Shown here: piece by piece, positions 8,451 through 16,795 of the stretch
Layout: each line of letters begins with the position of its first letter
How positions within the stretch are numbered: the first letter of the stretch is position 1
From: Streptomyces tanashiensis
Lineage (GTDB): Bacteria > Actinomycetota > Actinomycetes > Streptomycetales > Streptomycetaceae
NCBI RefSeq assembly: GCF_014648895.1
Contig: NZ_BMRZ01000002.1
Coordinates: forward strand, 868,001-932,000
Reading direction: 5' to 3'
DNA: 64,000 nt
Program-made: the position numbers and the translations under genes
The notes under the pieces: generated by a model
Database searches by the model: none
What the model saw: the letters and a program-made list of their open reading frames with translations, nothing else
What the model was told of the DNA's origin: nothing

Positions 8451-8864
8451 ATGACGACCCACGACAGCGCACCGGTCAACAACCGCGTCCACCACGTCCG
8501 CTCGGGGGAGCTGGACGGCTTCGCCGCTCTCAGCGGCGGCACGGTCGGTTCGAGGAGGCTCTGGATGGGACGGGTGGAGAACCCGCCGCTCAGCTCGACG
8601 GACAACCACCATCACGGCGATTCGGAGGCCGGTGTCTACGTCGTCAGCGGACGCCCCGTCTTCGTCTTCCACGACGGGACCGGCGAGGTCCGCCTCGCCG
8701 CGGAACCCGGGGACTTCTTCCTCGTTCCGCCGTTCGTCCCGCACCGCGAGGAGAACCCGGACCCCCACGAGCCCGCGGTCGTCGTGATCGCCCGCACGAC
8801 CCAGGAACCGATCAAGGTCCCGGTCCCCGAGCTGTACCAGCTGACGGACCACGACACCGCGTGA
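8451..8864 (+). CDS. Single-domain cupin protein
   Basis: A 137-residue small beta-barrel protein. Cupin motif 1 is visible as HHHGDSEAGVYVVSG, with His/His/Glu-type metal ligands. Motif 2 is PGDFFLVPPFVPHREEN, supplying the fourth His. It probably binds a divalent metal and a small molecule. Function cannot be narrowed further from sequence. It is divergent from the Cys-rich/exported protein pair, with a 236-bp shared intergenic region, and has GGGAGGA as its RBS. Confidence 0.88.
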   Translation: MTTHDSAPVNNRVHHVRSGELDGFAALSGGTVGSRRLWMGRVENPPLSSTDNHHHGDSEAGVYVVSGRPVFVFHDGTGEVRLAAEPGDFFLVPPFVPHREENPDPHEPAVVVIARTTQEPIKVPVPELYQLTDHDTA

Positions 8865-8969
8865 CAGCGACGCCGCCCCAGGAGCGGGGTGGGCGGTGCG
8901 CGTCCGCCACCCAGGCGCGTCCGCCACCCGGGCAAGCCCGGGCCCGGGCGCAGGCCCTAACGTGGGCCC

Positions 8970-9518
8970 ATGCCCGAGATGACGACACGTGTCGAACTGC
9001 GCCCGCTCACCCACTCCGACCAGGACGAGTTCTGCACGCTCGTCCGGGCCAGCGCCGAGCTGCACCAGCCGTGGATGCAACTTCCCTCCACCGCCGAGGA
9101 GTTCCAGGCCTGGATGCACCGTTTCGACGACGGCAGCAACCTGGGCTTCCTGATCCGCGTCCTGGAGACCGGCGCCGCGGCCGGCATGGTCAACATCAAC
9201 TCGGTCATCCGGGGCCGCTACCAGGGCGCGTCGCTCGGCTACGCCGCCTTCGCCCCGTCCGCGGGGCACGGGTACATGACCGAAGGGATCGCCCTCACGC
9301 TGGAGCACGCCTTCACCGATCTCAGGCTCCACCGGCTGGAAGCCTGCATCCAGCCGGGGAACAAGGCGTCCCTGGCCCTGGTCCAGCGGCTGGGCTTCCG
9401 CTACGAAGGCGTCTCGCCCGCCTACCTCTACATCGACGGGGACTGGCGGGACCACGAACGCTGGGCCGTCACCGCCCCCACTCCCTGGACGCCGGACCCC
9501 TCCCTCCCCGCGGTCTGA
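8970..9518 (+). CDS. GNAT-family acetyltransferase, RimJ/RimL type
   Basis: A 182-residue N-acetyltransferase. Residues from LRPLTHSDQDEFCTLV onward match the RimJ/RimL fold. The acetyl-CoA loop is degenerate (APSAGHGYMTEG, near residue 95), followed by ALTLEHAFTDLRLHRLEA and the conserved NKASLALVQRLGFRYEG with the WRDHERWAV ending. Such enzymes acetylate N-termini of ribosomal proteins or small molecules. No partner gene is close enough to suggest the substrate. Confidence 0.9.
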   Translation: MPEMTTRVELRPLTHSDQDEFCTLVRASAELHQPWMQLPSTAEEFQAWMHRFDDGSNLGFLIRVLETGAAAGMVNINSVIRGRYQGASLGYAAFAPSAGHGYMTEGIALTLEHAFTDLRLHRLEACIQPGNKASLALVQRLGFRYEGVSPAYLYIDGDWRDHERWAVTAPTPWTPDPSLPAV

Positions 9519-9543
9519 GCCGCGCCGCCCGCAGTCCCGCGCC

Positions 9544-10365
9544 TCACGGGGTCAGGAACTCCGTGACCCCGCGCAGGCGGGTGGTCAGCCGGCGCCTGCT
9601 CGCGCCGCCGTCGAGGACGATGCGGAGGCCGCCCGGCAGGTCGGTGTCGGCCCGCCGGCCGCTCGCCAGCCGGGACGCGTCGAGGCCGTCCCGCCGCGCG
9701 ATGAGCGTGCCCAGCTCATGGCGGGTGACGGCCTCCGTACCGGCCAGGTGCAGGACACCGGTCGTGTCCGACCGGGTGAGCTCCCAGAGCGCGGCGGCCA
9801 GATCGCACACATGGACGGGGCAGCGGACGTCGTCGGTGAACAGGACCCCGCGTCGCGTGCCCGCCACCAGGTCGCGCACCTGGCGCTCGTGCCCGGACCG
9901 GCCGTCACCGAGGATCAGGGACGTCCGCGCGACGATCGCGTCCGTGCACAGCAGCCGTACGGCGGTCTCGGCCGCGGCCTTCGCCGCCCCGTACGGGGTG
10001 ACCGGGTCCGGCAGGCACGTCTCGTCGTACGCGTCACGGCGACCCGAGAACACGGCGTCGGTGGAGACGTGGACCAGCCGGATGCCGCGGTCCGCCGTGG
10101 CCCGGGCCAGGCGCATGCCGCCCTCGGCGGTGACCGCCCAGTCGGCGTCGCCGCTGCTCGCGTTGATCACCGCGCGGGGATCCACCGCGTCCAGGACCTC
10201 GTGCAGACCGGCGGGGTCACGCAGATCCAGGCGATGCCACGGCACACCGGCGACCTCGCCGGGACGTGAGTGAAAGGTGGCGGCCGTGTCCCGGCCCGCC
10301 GAACTCCCCTGGCGGGCGAGCTCGGTACCGAGATATCCGCTGCCGCCGACAATCAGGACCGTCAT
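9544..10365 (-). CDS. SDR-type NAD(P)-dependent reductase, RmlD-like
   Basis: I chose the ATG at 10365 because the Rossmann core starts immediately (MTVLIVGGSGYLGTELARQ); the frame is open further upstream, but that part is not protein-like. The 273-residue protein belongs to the extended SDR superfamily, closest to dTDP-4-dehydrorhamnose reductases. It has NASSGDADW after strand 4, VSTDAVFSG with the catalytic Thr/Ser, and the YGAAKAAAE Tyr-x-x-x-Lys pair. No other sugar-nucleotide genes are nearby, so a housekeeping or orphan role is more likely than a dedicated rhamnose pathway. Confidence 0.85.
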   Translation of the reverse strand: MTVLIVGGSGYLGTELARQGSSAGRDTAATFHSRPGEVAGVPWHRLDLRDPAGLHEVLDAVDPRAVINASSGDADWAVTAEGGMRLARATADRGIRLVHVSTDAVFSGRRDAYDETCLPDPVTPYGAAKAAAETAVRLLCTDAIVARTSLILGDGRSGHERQVRDLVAGTRRGVLFTDDVRCPVHVCDLAAALWELTRSDTTGVLHLAGTEAVTRHELGTLIARRDGLDASRLASGRRADTDLPGGLRIVLDGGASRRRLTTRLRGVTEFLTP

Positions 10366-10569
10366 GCCGTCCCACGCTAGGCCCGCGGGCGCGTCCCGGG
10401 AGGCGAAACAGCTCAGGGCACATACCCCCGCGACGCCGATAGTGCGGGCACGCCCGGGTGTTGTCACCCCTGAGGGGCCTCCGTCGGGATTCGCCGCACC
10501 CCCGGCCGGCCGGCGGTCTAGCGTACGCACATGTCGTGCCGCCCGCCGCGGTCGTCCGAGGAGGAGCCC

Positions 10570-11106
10570 GTGTCATCGCCCTGCGACCCCCAGTACGCCC
10601 CCGCCGGTGACGTGAGCGCGGCGCTCATGCTGGTCGACTCCCGGCTCAAGGCCATCTACGACGGCCGGACGGAGGTCGATCCCGAACAGCGCAAGCTGGA
10701 CGAACAGTTCACGGCGTCCTTGGGGCCCACGGGAGCCCAGGACCTCCTCGACGGCGTGTGCACGATCATCTTCATGTACATGAAGTGGCTGCGGACGGCC
10801 TGCGAGGGTCACGACAGGGACGTGATCGCCTACATCGTGCCCAACCTCGTGACCACGATGCGCGGGATGCCCCGGAGCATCCGGCCGGAGGCCGTTCCCA
10901 CCATGGCCGGTCTCGTCGTCGCGGCGGGCACGGGACTCAGCCCGAGCCTGTGGCGCCGGCAGTACGGGGACTGGACCAGGGAGGAGATGAACGCCCTGGA
11001 AGCCACCGCCTTCCTCCTGGCGGAGGTCATCAACCGCATCACGGACGACCACGACTTCGCCACCCGCCTGATCACCGACGCCCTCTCCAGCGCGGAAGCC
11101 TACTGA
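10570..11106 (+). CDS. Alpha-helical protein of unknown function
   Basis: I chose the GTG at 10570 because GAGGAGGA lies just upstream; an in-frame ATG at 10531 would add 13 residues of poor quality. The 178-residue product is soluble and mostly helical, with Met/Ile-rich helices (TIIFMYMKWLRTA, PNLVTTMRGM). It contains no recognised catalytic motif. It diverges from the reductase gene and converges on the hydrolase gene. Function unknown. Confidence 0.72.
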   Translation: MSSPCDPQYAPAGDVSAALMLVDSRLKAIYDGRTEVDPEQRKLDEQFTASLGPTGAQDLLDGVCTIIFMYMKWLRTACEGHDRDVIAYIVPNLVTTMRGMPRSIRPEAVPTMAGLVVAAGTGLSPSLWRRQYGDWTREEMNALEATAFLLAEVINRITDDHDFATRLITDALSSAEAY

Positions 11107-11131
11107 CCTTCGGTTACGGCGGCCGCGGTCC

Positions 11132-11938
11132 TCACGTGCGCTCCGCCATGAAGGCCGTCAGGTCGCGGAGTACACGGTCCGGGGCCTCCCAGTACGCGAC
11201 ATGGCCCACGCCCTCGTAGACGAGCAGGCGGGAGTCGGGGATCGCGTCGAGGATCGTCTGCTGGTCCTCGCGGGGCAGGATGGGGTCCCGGTCGCCCCAG
11301 ACGACGAGGGTCGGGACGAGGATTCCCGACAGGGTGGCGCGGAGGTCGGTCTCCAGCAGACCGCGCAGGGTTTCGCGCCAGACGTGTGCCGGGGCCTTCA
11401 GGTTCTCGTCCACGACGGTCTGCAGGAAACCGCGCCCCATGGGGTTCACCGTCAGGCCTTCGCTGAAAGCCGCGGCGAGTTGCGGATCCGGTACCTTCAA
11501 CTGCCGTACGGTGTCCCAGATTTCGGCTGCCTTGGGTTTGTCGGCGAGTGTGGCCGGGACGCCGAGCAGGACGAGGCCCGCCACCCGGTCCGGCCGGCGG
11601 CCCGCGACGATGCGGGCCGCCACCCCGCCGCTCGATCCGCCGACCAGGACCGCTCGTTCCATGCCGACGGTGTCCATGAACGCGACCAGGTCGTCGGCGA
11701 AGTCCTCCGGCAGGTAGCCGTCGGGCGGCTTGTCGGCGTCGCCGTGGCCGCGCTGCGTGGGGGCGTACGCGTGCAGGCCGGGCGGCATGCGGCGCAGCAT
11801 CGGCTCGAACGACCACCAGGAGTCCAGGTAGCCGTGCACCAGGACCAGCGGCGTGCCCCCCGGCTCGCCCGCCTCCGCGTACGGAAGCGTGGGGCGCCCC
11901 TCCCCCAGGACGGCGGTGTGCACGGCGACGGTGGCCAT
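11132..11938 (-). CDS. Alpha/beta-hydrolase
   Basis: A 268-residue serine hydrolase. The start at 11938 is supported by GAGGAGGG; an ATG 33 bp upstream has no RBS. The oxyanion-hole HGYLDSWWSF comes near residue 35. The nucleophile elbow is VGGSSGGV, the acid is Asp in WGDRDPIL, and the base is His in GVGHVAYWE. The layout matches haloalkane dehalogenase, epoxide hydrolase and other HGxxD/W-type members, so the exact substrate cannot be read. The neighbouring ECF41 remnant is on the same strand but 97 bp away and probably not co-functional. Confidence 0.9.
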   Translation of the reverse strand: MATVAVHTAVLGEGRPTLPYAEAGEPGGTPLVLVHGYLDSWWSFEPMLRRMPPGLHAYAPTQRGHGDADKPPDGYLPEDFADDLVAFMDTVGMERAVLVGGSSGGVAARIVAGRRPDRVAGLVLLGVPATLADKPKAAEIWDTVRQLKVPDPQLAAAFSEGLTVNPMGRGFLQTVVDENLKAPAHVWRETLRGLLETDLRATLSGILVPTLVVWGDRDPILPREDQQTILDAIPDSRLLVYEGVGHVAYWEAPDRVLRDLTAFMAERT

Positions 11939-12035
11939 CGCGGCCCTCCTCACCTCTCCTTCCTCCAGCATAGGAAGGAGAGGGGTGGGGGGACACTCGG
12001 GGCGATCTCCTGGGCCGGCCCGCCCCGGGGGCGGC

Positions 12036-12575
12036 TCAGCGGCTCAGGGTCGTCCGCCGGTCCAGGTGCGCCAGCTTCTCGGGGTTGCGTACGGCGTAGA
12101 GACCGGTGATGAGCCCGTCGTCGACGCGCATCGCGAGCACGGTGTCGACCGCGCCGGCCAGCAGGACGAGCAGCGCCGGGTCGCCGTTGACCTGGGCCGG
12201 CCGGAGTGCCGCCGCGCCGCCGATCCTGCCCACGACGCGTGCGACCTCGCCGGCCCCGACGACGGGCGCCAGTGCGGCCCGTACGACTCCGCCGCCGTCG
12301 GTGAGCAGGACGACGTCCGGCGCGAGGACGTCGAGCAGGCGTTGCAGGTCGCCCGTCTCGACCGCGCGGCGGAACGCCTCGACGGTGCGCCGGGTCTCCG
12401 CGGCGGAAGCGACCCCGCGCGGCCGTCGCGCGGCGACATGGGCCCGGGCCCGGTGTGCGATCTGTCGGACCGCCGCCGGGGTCTTCTCGACGGCTTCGGC
12501 GATCTCGTCGTAGGCCAGGTCGAACACCTCGCGCAGGACGAACACGGCCCGCTCGGTCGGGGTTCGGGAGGCCGG
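12036..12575 (-). pseudogene. Truncated ECF41 (SigJ-type) sigma factor, sigma-2 region lost
   Basis: The reading frame keeps the sigma-4 helix-turn-helix (TPTERAVFVLREVFDLAYDE, then HRARAHVAARRPR) and the whole SnoaL-like C-terminal domain, with the ECF41 hallmarks TDGGGVV and RNPEKLAHL. The sigma-2 domain and the WLPEP linker motif are absent. Upstream of about 12575 the frame turns into antisense of the neighbouring decarboxylase gene, and no good start codon or RBS exists. Intact members are about 300 residues; about 178 remain. ECF41 factors are usually encoded beside carboxymuconolactone decarboxylase, oxidoreductase or epimerase genes. Here such a gene begins 58 bp away, divergently, so the deletion removed the sigma N-terminus and the shared promoter region. 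Confidence 0.85.
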
Positions 12576-12632
12576 CGTCTTGTGTTCGCCCCATGGGGGG
12601 CAGCAACCGACACCACGAGTGAGGACGACACC

Positions 12633-13112
12633 ATGGAAGCCCGTTTCCACCTGTTCGACAGCCCGACCGCCGCGAAGGTCCTCAAGCGCTTCTCCACCGC
12701 CTCCCTGGCCCTGGAGGAGTCGACGCTCCCGACGTCCCTGCGGGAGCTGGTCCAGCTGCGGGTCGGCCAGATCAACGGCTGCGGATTCTGCGTGGACGCG
12801 CACGCCAAGGAGGCCGCGGCCGCGGGTGAGAGCGCCGTCCGGCTCAGCCTGGTCGCGACCTGGCGGCACAGCACCGTGTTCACCGACGCGGAGCGGGCCG
12901 CGCTGGCGCTCGCCGAGGAAGGCACCCGTCTCGGGGACCACGGCGTGTCCGACGAGACCTGGGCCGAGGTGCGCAAGCACTACGACGACGACGAGATCGG
13001 TGCCCTGGTCTGCACGGTCTCCCTGATCAACGCGGCCACCCGGATGAACGTGATCGTGCACAACCCGGGCGGGTCGTACGAGCCGGGGATGTTCGCCCGC
13101 ATGTCCGGCTGA
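12633..13112 (+). CDS. Carboxymuconolactone decarboxylase/AhpD-like protein
   Basis: A 159-residue all-helical protein. It carries the AhpD-core redox motif NGCGFCVDAH (CxxC plus His), typical of alkylhydroperoxidase-like members. The ATG at 12633 follows GAGTGAGGA. It is the classic partner of ECF41 sigma factors, and the sigma gene next door is broken. Its own original promoter may be gone or may now lie in the short 57-bp gap. Peroxide or thiol chemistry is the family expectation; the substrate is not known. Confidence 0.9.
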   Translation: MEARFHLFDSPTAAKVLKRFSTASLALEESTLPTSLRELVQLRVGQINGCGFCVDAHAKEAAAAGESAVRLSLVATWRHSTVFTDAERAALALAEEGTRLGDHGVSDETWAEVRKHYDDDEIGALVCTVSLINAATRMNVIVHNPGGSYEPGMFARMSG

Positions 13113-13135
13113 CCGGCCGTCCGGCGGCAGAAGCT

Positions 13136-13173
13136 CCGGCCCGTCCCGGGAGAGCGGTCCCGCGACGGGCCGG
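13136..13173. terminator. Terminator-like hairpin between converging genes
   Basis: Arms CCGGCCCGTC (13136-13145) and GACGGGCCGG (13164-13173) pair perfectly over 10 bp. The hairpin sits between the converging decarboxylase and HAD genes and could serve both strands. Confidence 0.6.
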
Positions 13174-13203
13174 TGTCGGGTGCCGTGCCGGTACGGCTCC
13201 GGA

Positions 13204-13905
13204 TCAGCCGCCGGTCCCGCCCTCCGGCGGACCCGCGGTCCTGGCCGCCGTTCTGGCACGGACGTGGCGGCGCAGGCCGTCCAGGGTCACGTCCTCCAGG
13301 CTGTCCGCGAAGATCCGTTCCGGGCCCGGAGGCACCGGCAGGAGCGACGGGACGACCAGGACGGCGCAGCCGGCGGCGTCGGCCGAGGCGGCACCGTCCG
13401 GCGAGTCCTCGACGGCCACGCACGCCGCGGCGGGGACGCCGAGCCGTTCGGCGGCCGTGCGGTACGGGTCGGGGTGCGGCTTGGTGCGTACGGTGTCGTC
13501 GGCGGAGAGCGTGAGGGCGAAGGGGACGTGGGCGAGCGCGCCGCCGACCACCGAGTCGACCACCGAGCGCGGTGACGCGCTGACCAGCGCGAACGGCAGG
13601 CCCGCCCGCTCCAGCTCGGCCAGGAGCCGGTCCGCTCCCGGGCGCATCGGCGCGCCCTCGTCGACGCGCTTCTGGAAGGCGGTGGTCAGCGCCGTCGCGA
13701 TGCCGTCCGGGTCGGGCGCGCCGGTGGCGCGGACCAGGTGTGCGGCGGTGTCCTCGACGGCGCGTCCGACGACCTCGGGCGCGTCGGTGTCCGTGAGCCG
13801 GTGGCCCAGCCGGGCGGCGACCTCCTCCGTGGCCTGCCACCAGAGGACCTCGGTGTCGACGAGGGTGCCGTCCATGTCGAAGAGGACGGCGGCGAGTCCG
13901 CTCAC
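13204..13905 (-). CDS. HAD-superfamily phosphatase, beta-phosphoglucomutase-like
   Basis: A 233-residue enzyme starting at a GTG that overlaps the ATPase stop by 4 bp (GTGA). HAD motif I is FDMDGTLVDTE, motif II is VSASPRS, motif III is the Lys of RTKPHPDPY, and motif IV is AVEDSPDGAASADAAG. The cap lies between motifs I and II, as in subfamily IA. It should hydrolyse or transfer phosphate on a small molecule. As the last gene of an ABC uptake operon, it may dephosphorylate the imported compound. It lacks the DWAGTTVD-type start of phosphonoacetaldehyde hydrolase (PhnX). Confidence 0.9.
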   Translation of the reverse strand: MSGLAAVLFDMDGTLVDTEVLWWQATEEVAARLGHRLTDTDAPEVVGRAVEDTAAHLVRATGAPDPDGIATALTTAFQKRVDEGAPMRPGADRLLAELERAGLPFALVSASPRSVVDSVVGGALAHVPFALTLSADDTVRTKPHPDPYRTAAERLGVPAAACVAVEDSPDGAASADAAGCAVLVVPSLLPVPPGPERIFADSLEDVTLDGLRRHVRARTAARTAGPPEGGTGG

Positions 13906-14987
13906 CGCTCCGCCCTCGGGACGACGAGGACGGGGTGCGGGGCGAGGCCGACGGTGGCTCGGGTGCCCGGAGTCAGGTCGCCCGCGTCGCGTGACGGGAG
14001 GTCCGCCTTGACCGTCGTACCGCGGTGGTCGAGGTGGACGCGGGTGACGGAGCCGAAGAAGGAGGTGGAGGCGATGACGGCCTCGCCGTCGGGGTCGGCG
14101 GTCACGGTGACGTTCTCGGGGCGGACGAGCACCTCGACCTCGCGGGTGCCGGGGGCGTCCCCGTCGACGGGGAGGCGGCTGCCCGCCACCTCCACGAGTC
14201 CGGAGTCCGTGAGGCTGCCCGGCAGGCGGTTCATGGTGCCGACGAACTCGGCGACGAAGGCGGTGGCCGGCCTGCGGTACAGCTCGGCCGGGGAGGCGCA
14301 CTGCTCCAGCTTCCCGGCGTTGAGGACGGCGACGCGGTCCGCCATGGACAGCGCCTCCTCCTGGTCGTGGGTGACGAACACGGTGGTGATGCCGAGGGAG
14401 AGCTGGAGCCGCCGGATCTCCTCGCGCAGGCTGAGCCGGACCTTGGCGTCGAGCGCGGACAGGGGTTCGTCGAGGAGGAGGACGCGGGGGCGCAGGGCGA
14501 GGGCCCGGGCCAGGGCCACGCGCTGCTGCTGGCCGCCGGACATCTGGTGCGGGTAGCGGTCGCCGTGCTCGGGCAGGCCGACCAGGCCGAGGAGTTCGGA
14601 GGCGCGGGCGCGGCGTTCGGCCGCTCCGACCTTGCGCACGCGGAGGCCGAAGGCGACGTTGTCGCGGGCGGTGAGGTTGGGGAAGAGGCTGTACGACTGG
14701 AAGACCATGCCGGCGTCGCGGCGGTTGGCCGGCACGTGGGTGATGTCCGTCCCGTCCACCCGTACCTCTCCGGCGTCGGGGCGCTCGAAGCCGGCGAGGA
14801 CCCTCAGTGCGGTGGTCTTGCCGCAGCCCGACGGGCCGAGGAGCGCGAGGAGTTCGCCCGGCTCGACGGTGAGGTCGAGGCCGTCGAGTGCGACGGTGGT
14901 GCCGAACGCGCGGCGCAGGCCGCGGAATTCGACGCGGGCCCCGGTGGCGGCGGTGGACTCCGTCCGTTCCGCTGTGGCTGAGGTCAT
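13902..14987 (-). CDS. ABC importer ATPase (PotA/FbpC/PhnT type)
   Basis: This 361-residue ATPase energises the two permeases encoded just upstream. Walker A GPSGCGKTT lies near residue 52, the Q-loop QSYSLFPN near 96, the signature MSGGQQQR near 147, Walker B VLLLDEPLSALD near 170, and the switch His in VFVTHDQEEA. A C-terminal TOBE domain of about 120 residues (VRPENVTV and after) is typical of iron, polyamine and 2-aminoethylphosphonate importers. It lies 3 bp after the permease and is coupled to the HAD gene by GTGA. Confidence 0.92.
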   Translation of the reverse strand: MTSATAERTESTAATGARVEFRGLRRAFGTTVALDGLDLTVEPGELLALLGPSGCGKTTALRVLAGFERPDAGEVRVDGTDITHVPANRRDAGMVFQSYSLFPNLTARDNVAFGLRVRKVGAAERRARASELLGLVGLPEHGDRYPHQMSGGQQQRVALARALALRPRVLLLDEPLSALDAKVRLSLREEIRRLQLSLGITTVFVTHDQEEALSMADRVAVLNAGKLEQCASPAELYRRPATAFVAEFVGTMNRLPGSLTDSGLVEVAGSRLPVDGDAPGTREVEVLVRPENVTVTADPDGEAVIASTSFFGSVTRVHLDHRGTTVKADLPSRDAGDLTPGTRATVGLAPHPVLVVPRAER

Positions 14988-14990
14988 GGG

Positions 14991-15914
14991 TCAGGACTCC
15001 TTGCGGGAGGTGCGGGGGGCTCCGGGTGTGCCGGCCTGTGCCGTTCCGGCGCGGGACAGGACGAGGAGCAGCAGCCAGGTGATGAGGAGGCTCAGGAGGG
15101 AGACGGCCACCGACATGCGGGCCTGGGCGCCGGAGATGGAGACGATCCAGACGGCGAAGGGCCGGAATCCGAGGATCGAGGCGAGGGTGAACTCGCCGAG
15201 GACGAGGGCCAGGGTGAGGAACGCGGCGCCGGCGAGCGAGGAGCGCAGGTTGGGCAGGATCACCCGGAGCATGACGTGGGCCCAGGACGCGCCGCAGTCG
15301 CGGGCGGCTTCGACGAGGGTCGGGACGTCGACGGCGCGCAGGCCCGCGTCGAGGGAGCGGTACACGAACGGCAGGGCCATGACGGTGTACGCGAGGACCA
15401 GGACGAAGGGGAAGTCCTCGTTCTGGACCGCGAGGAAGGTCTGGTAGAGCGGGGTCCGGGACAGGTGGTCCGGGCCCCAGCGCAGTACGGTGCTGATGCC
15501 GGTGACGAGCGCGATCGGCGGAACCACCAGCGGCAGCATGCACATCACCTCGACCACCGGCCGCAGGCGCGGCGCGCCGAGCCGGACCGCCACCAGGGCG
15601 GGCACCGCGAGCAGCAGGGCGAGCGCGATGGTGGCGGCGGCGAGGCCGAGGGACAGCAGCAGGCTCTCGGTGAACCCGTCGGCGGAGAGCAGCGCGGTGT
15701 ACGCCTCGAAGGAGACGCCCTGGCCGGGGGTGTGCACGGTGAACACGAACGAGGCGATCAGCGGGACGAGGAAGTAGGCGCCGCCGAGGCCGAGGACGAG
15801 TCCGCGCCACAGGCGGGGGCGGCGCCGGGTCCGTACGGGGGCGGCGGGCCGGGCCGCCGCCCGCGCCCCGGGCTCCGGGGTGACGTCCGGGGCGGTGGGG
15901 GTCATCGCAGCCAT
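14991..15914 (-). CDS. ABC importer permease, second subunit
   Basis: This 307-residue inner-membrane protein starts at the ATG at 15914, chosen because AGGAG stands 6 bp upstream; an ATG at 15905 would give an exact ATGA overlap but too long an RBS gap. It overlaps the preceding permease by 13 bp. Six membrane segments are visible, beginning LGLGGAYFLVPLIASFVFTV. The EAA loop reads EAARDCGASWAHVMLRVILP. It resembles the PhnV/PotC-type subunit. Confidence 0.9.
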   Translation of the reverse strand: MAAMTPTAPDVTPEPGARAAARPAAPVRTRRRPRLWRGLVLGLGGAYFLVPLIASFVFTVHTPGQGVSFEAYTALLSADGFTESLLLSLGLAAATIALALLLAVPALVAVRLGAPRLRPVVEVMCMLPLVVPPIALVTGISTVLRWGPDHLSRTPLYQTFLAVQNEDFPFVLVLAYTVMALPFVYRSLDAGLRAVDVPTLVEAARDCGASWAHVMLRVILPNLRSSLAGAAFLTLALVLGEFTLASILGFRPFAVWIVSISGAQARMSVAVSLLSLLITWLLLLVLSRAGTAQAGTPGAPRTSRKES

Positions 15915-16795
15915 CGGGCGCTCCTGCGCTGGAGGGGGAGGTGGACCGCCATGACCAGGCCCGCGATCAGGATCATGTCGAGGCCGAGGGCGAGGGCGAC
16001 GTTCTCCTGGCCGACGAGGACGTTGCCGGAGAGGGCGTCCGCGATCTTCAGGGTGACGAGGGGTACGGAGCCGCCGACGAGGGCCGCCGCGGTCGCGTGG
16101 GCGGCGAAGGCGCTGCCGAAGAGCAGCACGAACCCGCCGAGCAGCGAGGGCGCGAGGACCGGGATGCCGACGTGGCGCCAGTACTGCCAGCCGCCGGCGC
16201 CGGCGTTCTGCGCGGCCTCCCGCCACTGGGGGCGCAGGCCGTCGAGGGCGGGCAGGATCACCAGGACCATGAGGGGGATGAGGAAGTACAGGTAGACGAC
16301 GGTCAGGCCGCCGAAGGAGTACAGGTTCCAGCCGAGGCTGGTCAGGTCGGCGAGCTGGGTGACCACGCCGGAGATGCCGACGGTCGCGATGAACGCGAAC
16401 GCGAGGGGGACGCCGCCGAAGTTGGCGAGGACTCCGGAGGCGGTGAGGACGGCGCTGCGCAGGGCCCGGGACCGGGAGGTGACGACGGCCTGGGCGATGA
16501 GGACACCGAGGACCGAGCCGATCAGGGCGGTGAGCGCGGAGAGTTGCAGGCTGCCGAGGAGCGATCCGAGGTAGGGGCCCTGGAGCGAGCGGCCGAGGTG
16601 CTCGCCGGTCAGGGCGGTGGCGCCGGTGGCCGGGTCGGTGCGGGTCACGGCGCCGAACAGGAGGGCGCCGAGGGGCAGTCCGAAGGAGAGGCCGGTGAAG
16701 GCGATCAGGGGGAGGGCGGCGAGCCAGGTGTGCGGGCCGCGCCGGCGGCGGCTGGTGCCGCCGGCGGTTCCCTCGGTGGGGGTGGCTGAGGACAT
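15902..16795 (-). CDS. ABC importer permease, first subunit
   Basis: A 297-residue inner-membrane protein whose ATG shares one base with the stop of the binding-protein gene (TGATG). Six segments are visible. The EAA loop is REAAQNAGAGGWQYWRHVGI, which docks on the ATPase. It pairs with the second permease, as in PhnU/PotB-type systems. The tail, QRRSARWLR, runs into the next gene, so translation of the operon is tightly coupled. Confidence 0.9.
   Translation of the reverse strand: MSSATPTEGTAGGTSRRRRGPHTWLAALPLIAFTGLSFGLPLGALLFGAVTRTDPATGATALTGEHLGRSLQGPYLGSLLGSLQLSALTALIGSVLGVLIAQAVVTSRSRALRSAVLTASGVLANFGGVPLAFAFIATVGISGVVTQLADLTSLGWNLYSFGGLTVVYLYFLIPLMVLVILPALDGLRPQWREAAQNAGAGGWQYWRHVGIPVLAPSLLGGFVLLFGSAFAAHATAAALVGGSVPLVTLKIADALSGNVLVGQENVALALGLDMILIAGLVMAVHLPLQRRSARWLR

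Noticed and set aside
12036..13259. 407-codon frame as a full-length novel sigma factor
   Set aside because: Everything upstream of about 12575 is antisense to the decarboxylase gene and reads as low-quality sequence without a start. Only the C-terminal part matches ECF41.
13204..13905. HAD gene as phosphonoacetaldehyde hydrolase (PhnX)
   Set aside because: Motif I is FDMDGTLVDTE, as in phosphoglucomutase-like HADs. The PhnX-type start and the lid lysine pattern are absent, and no phnW is present.
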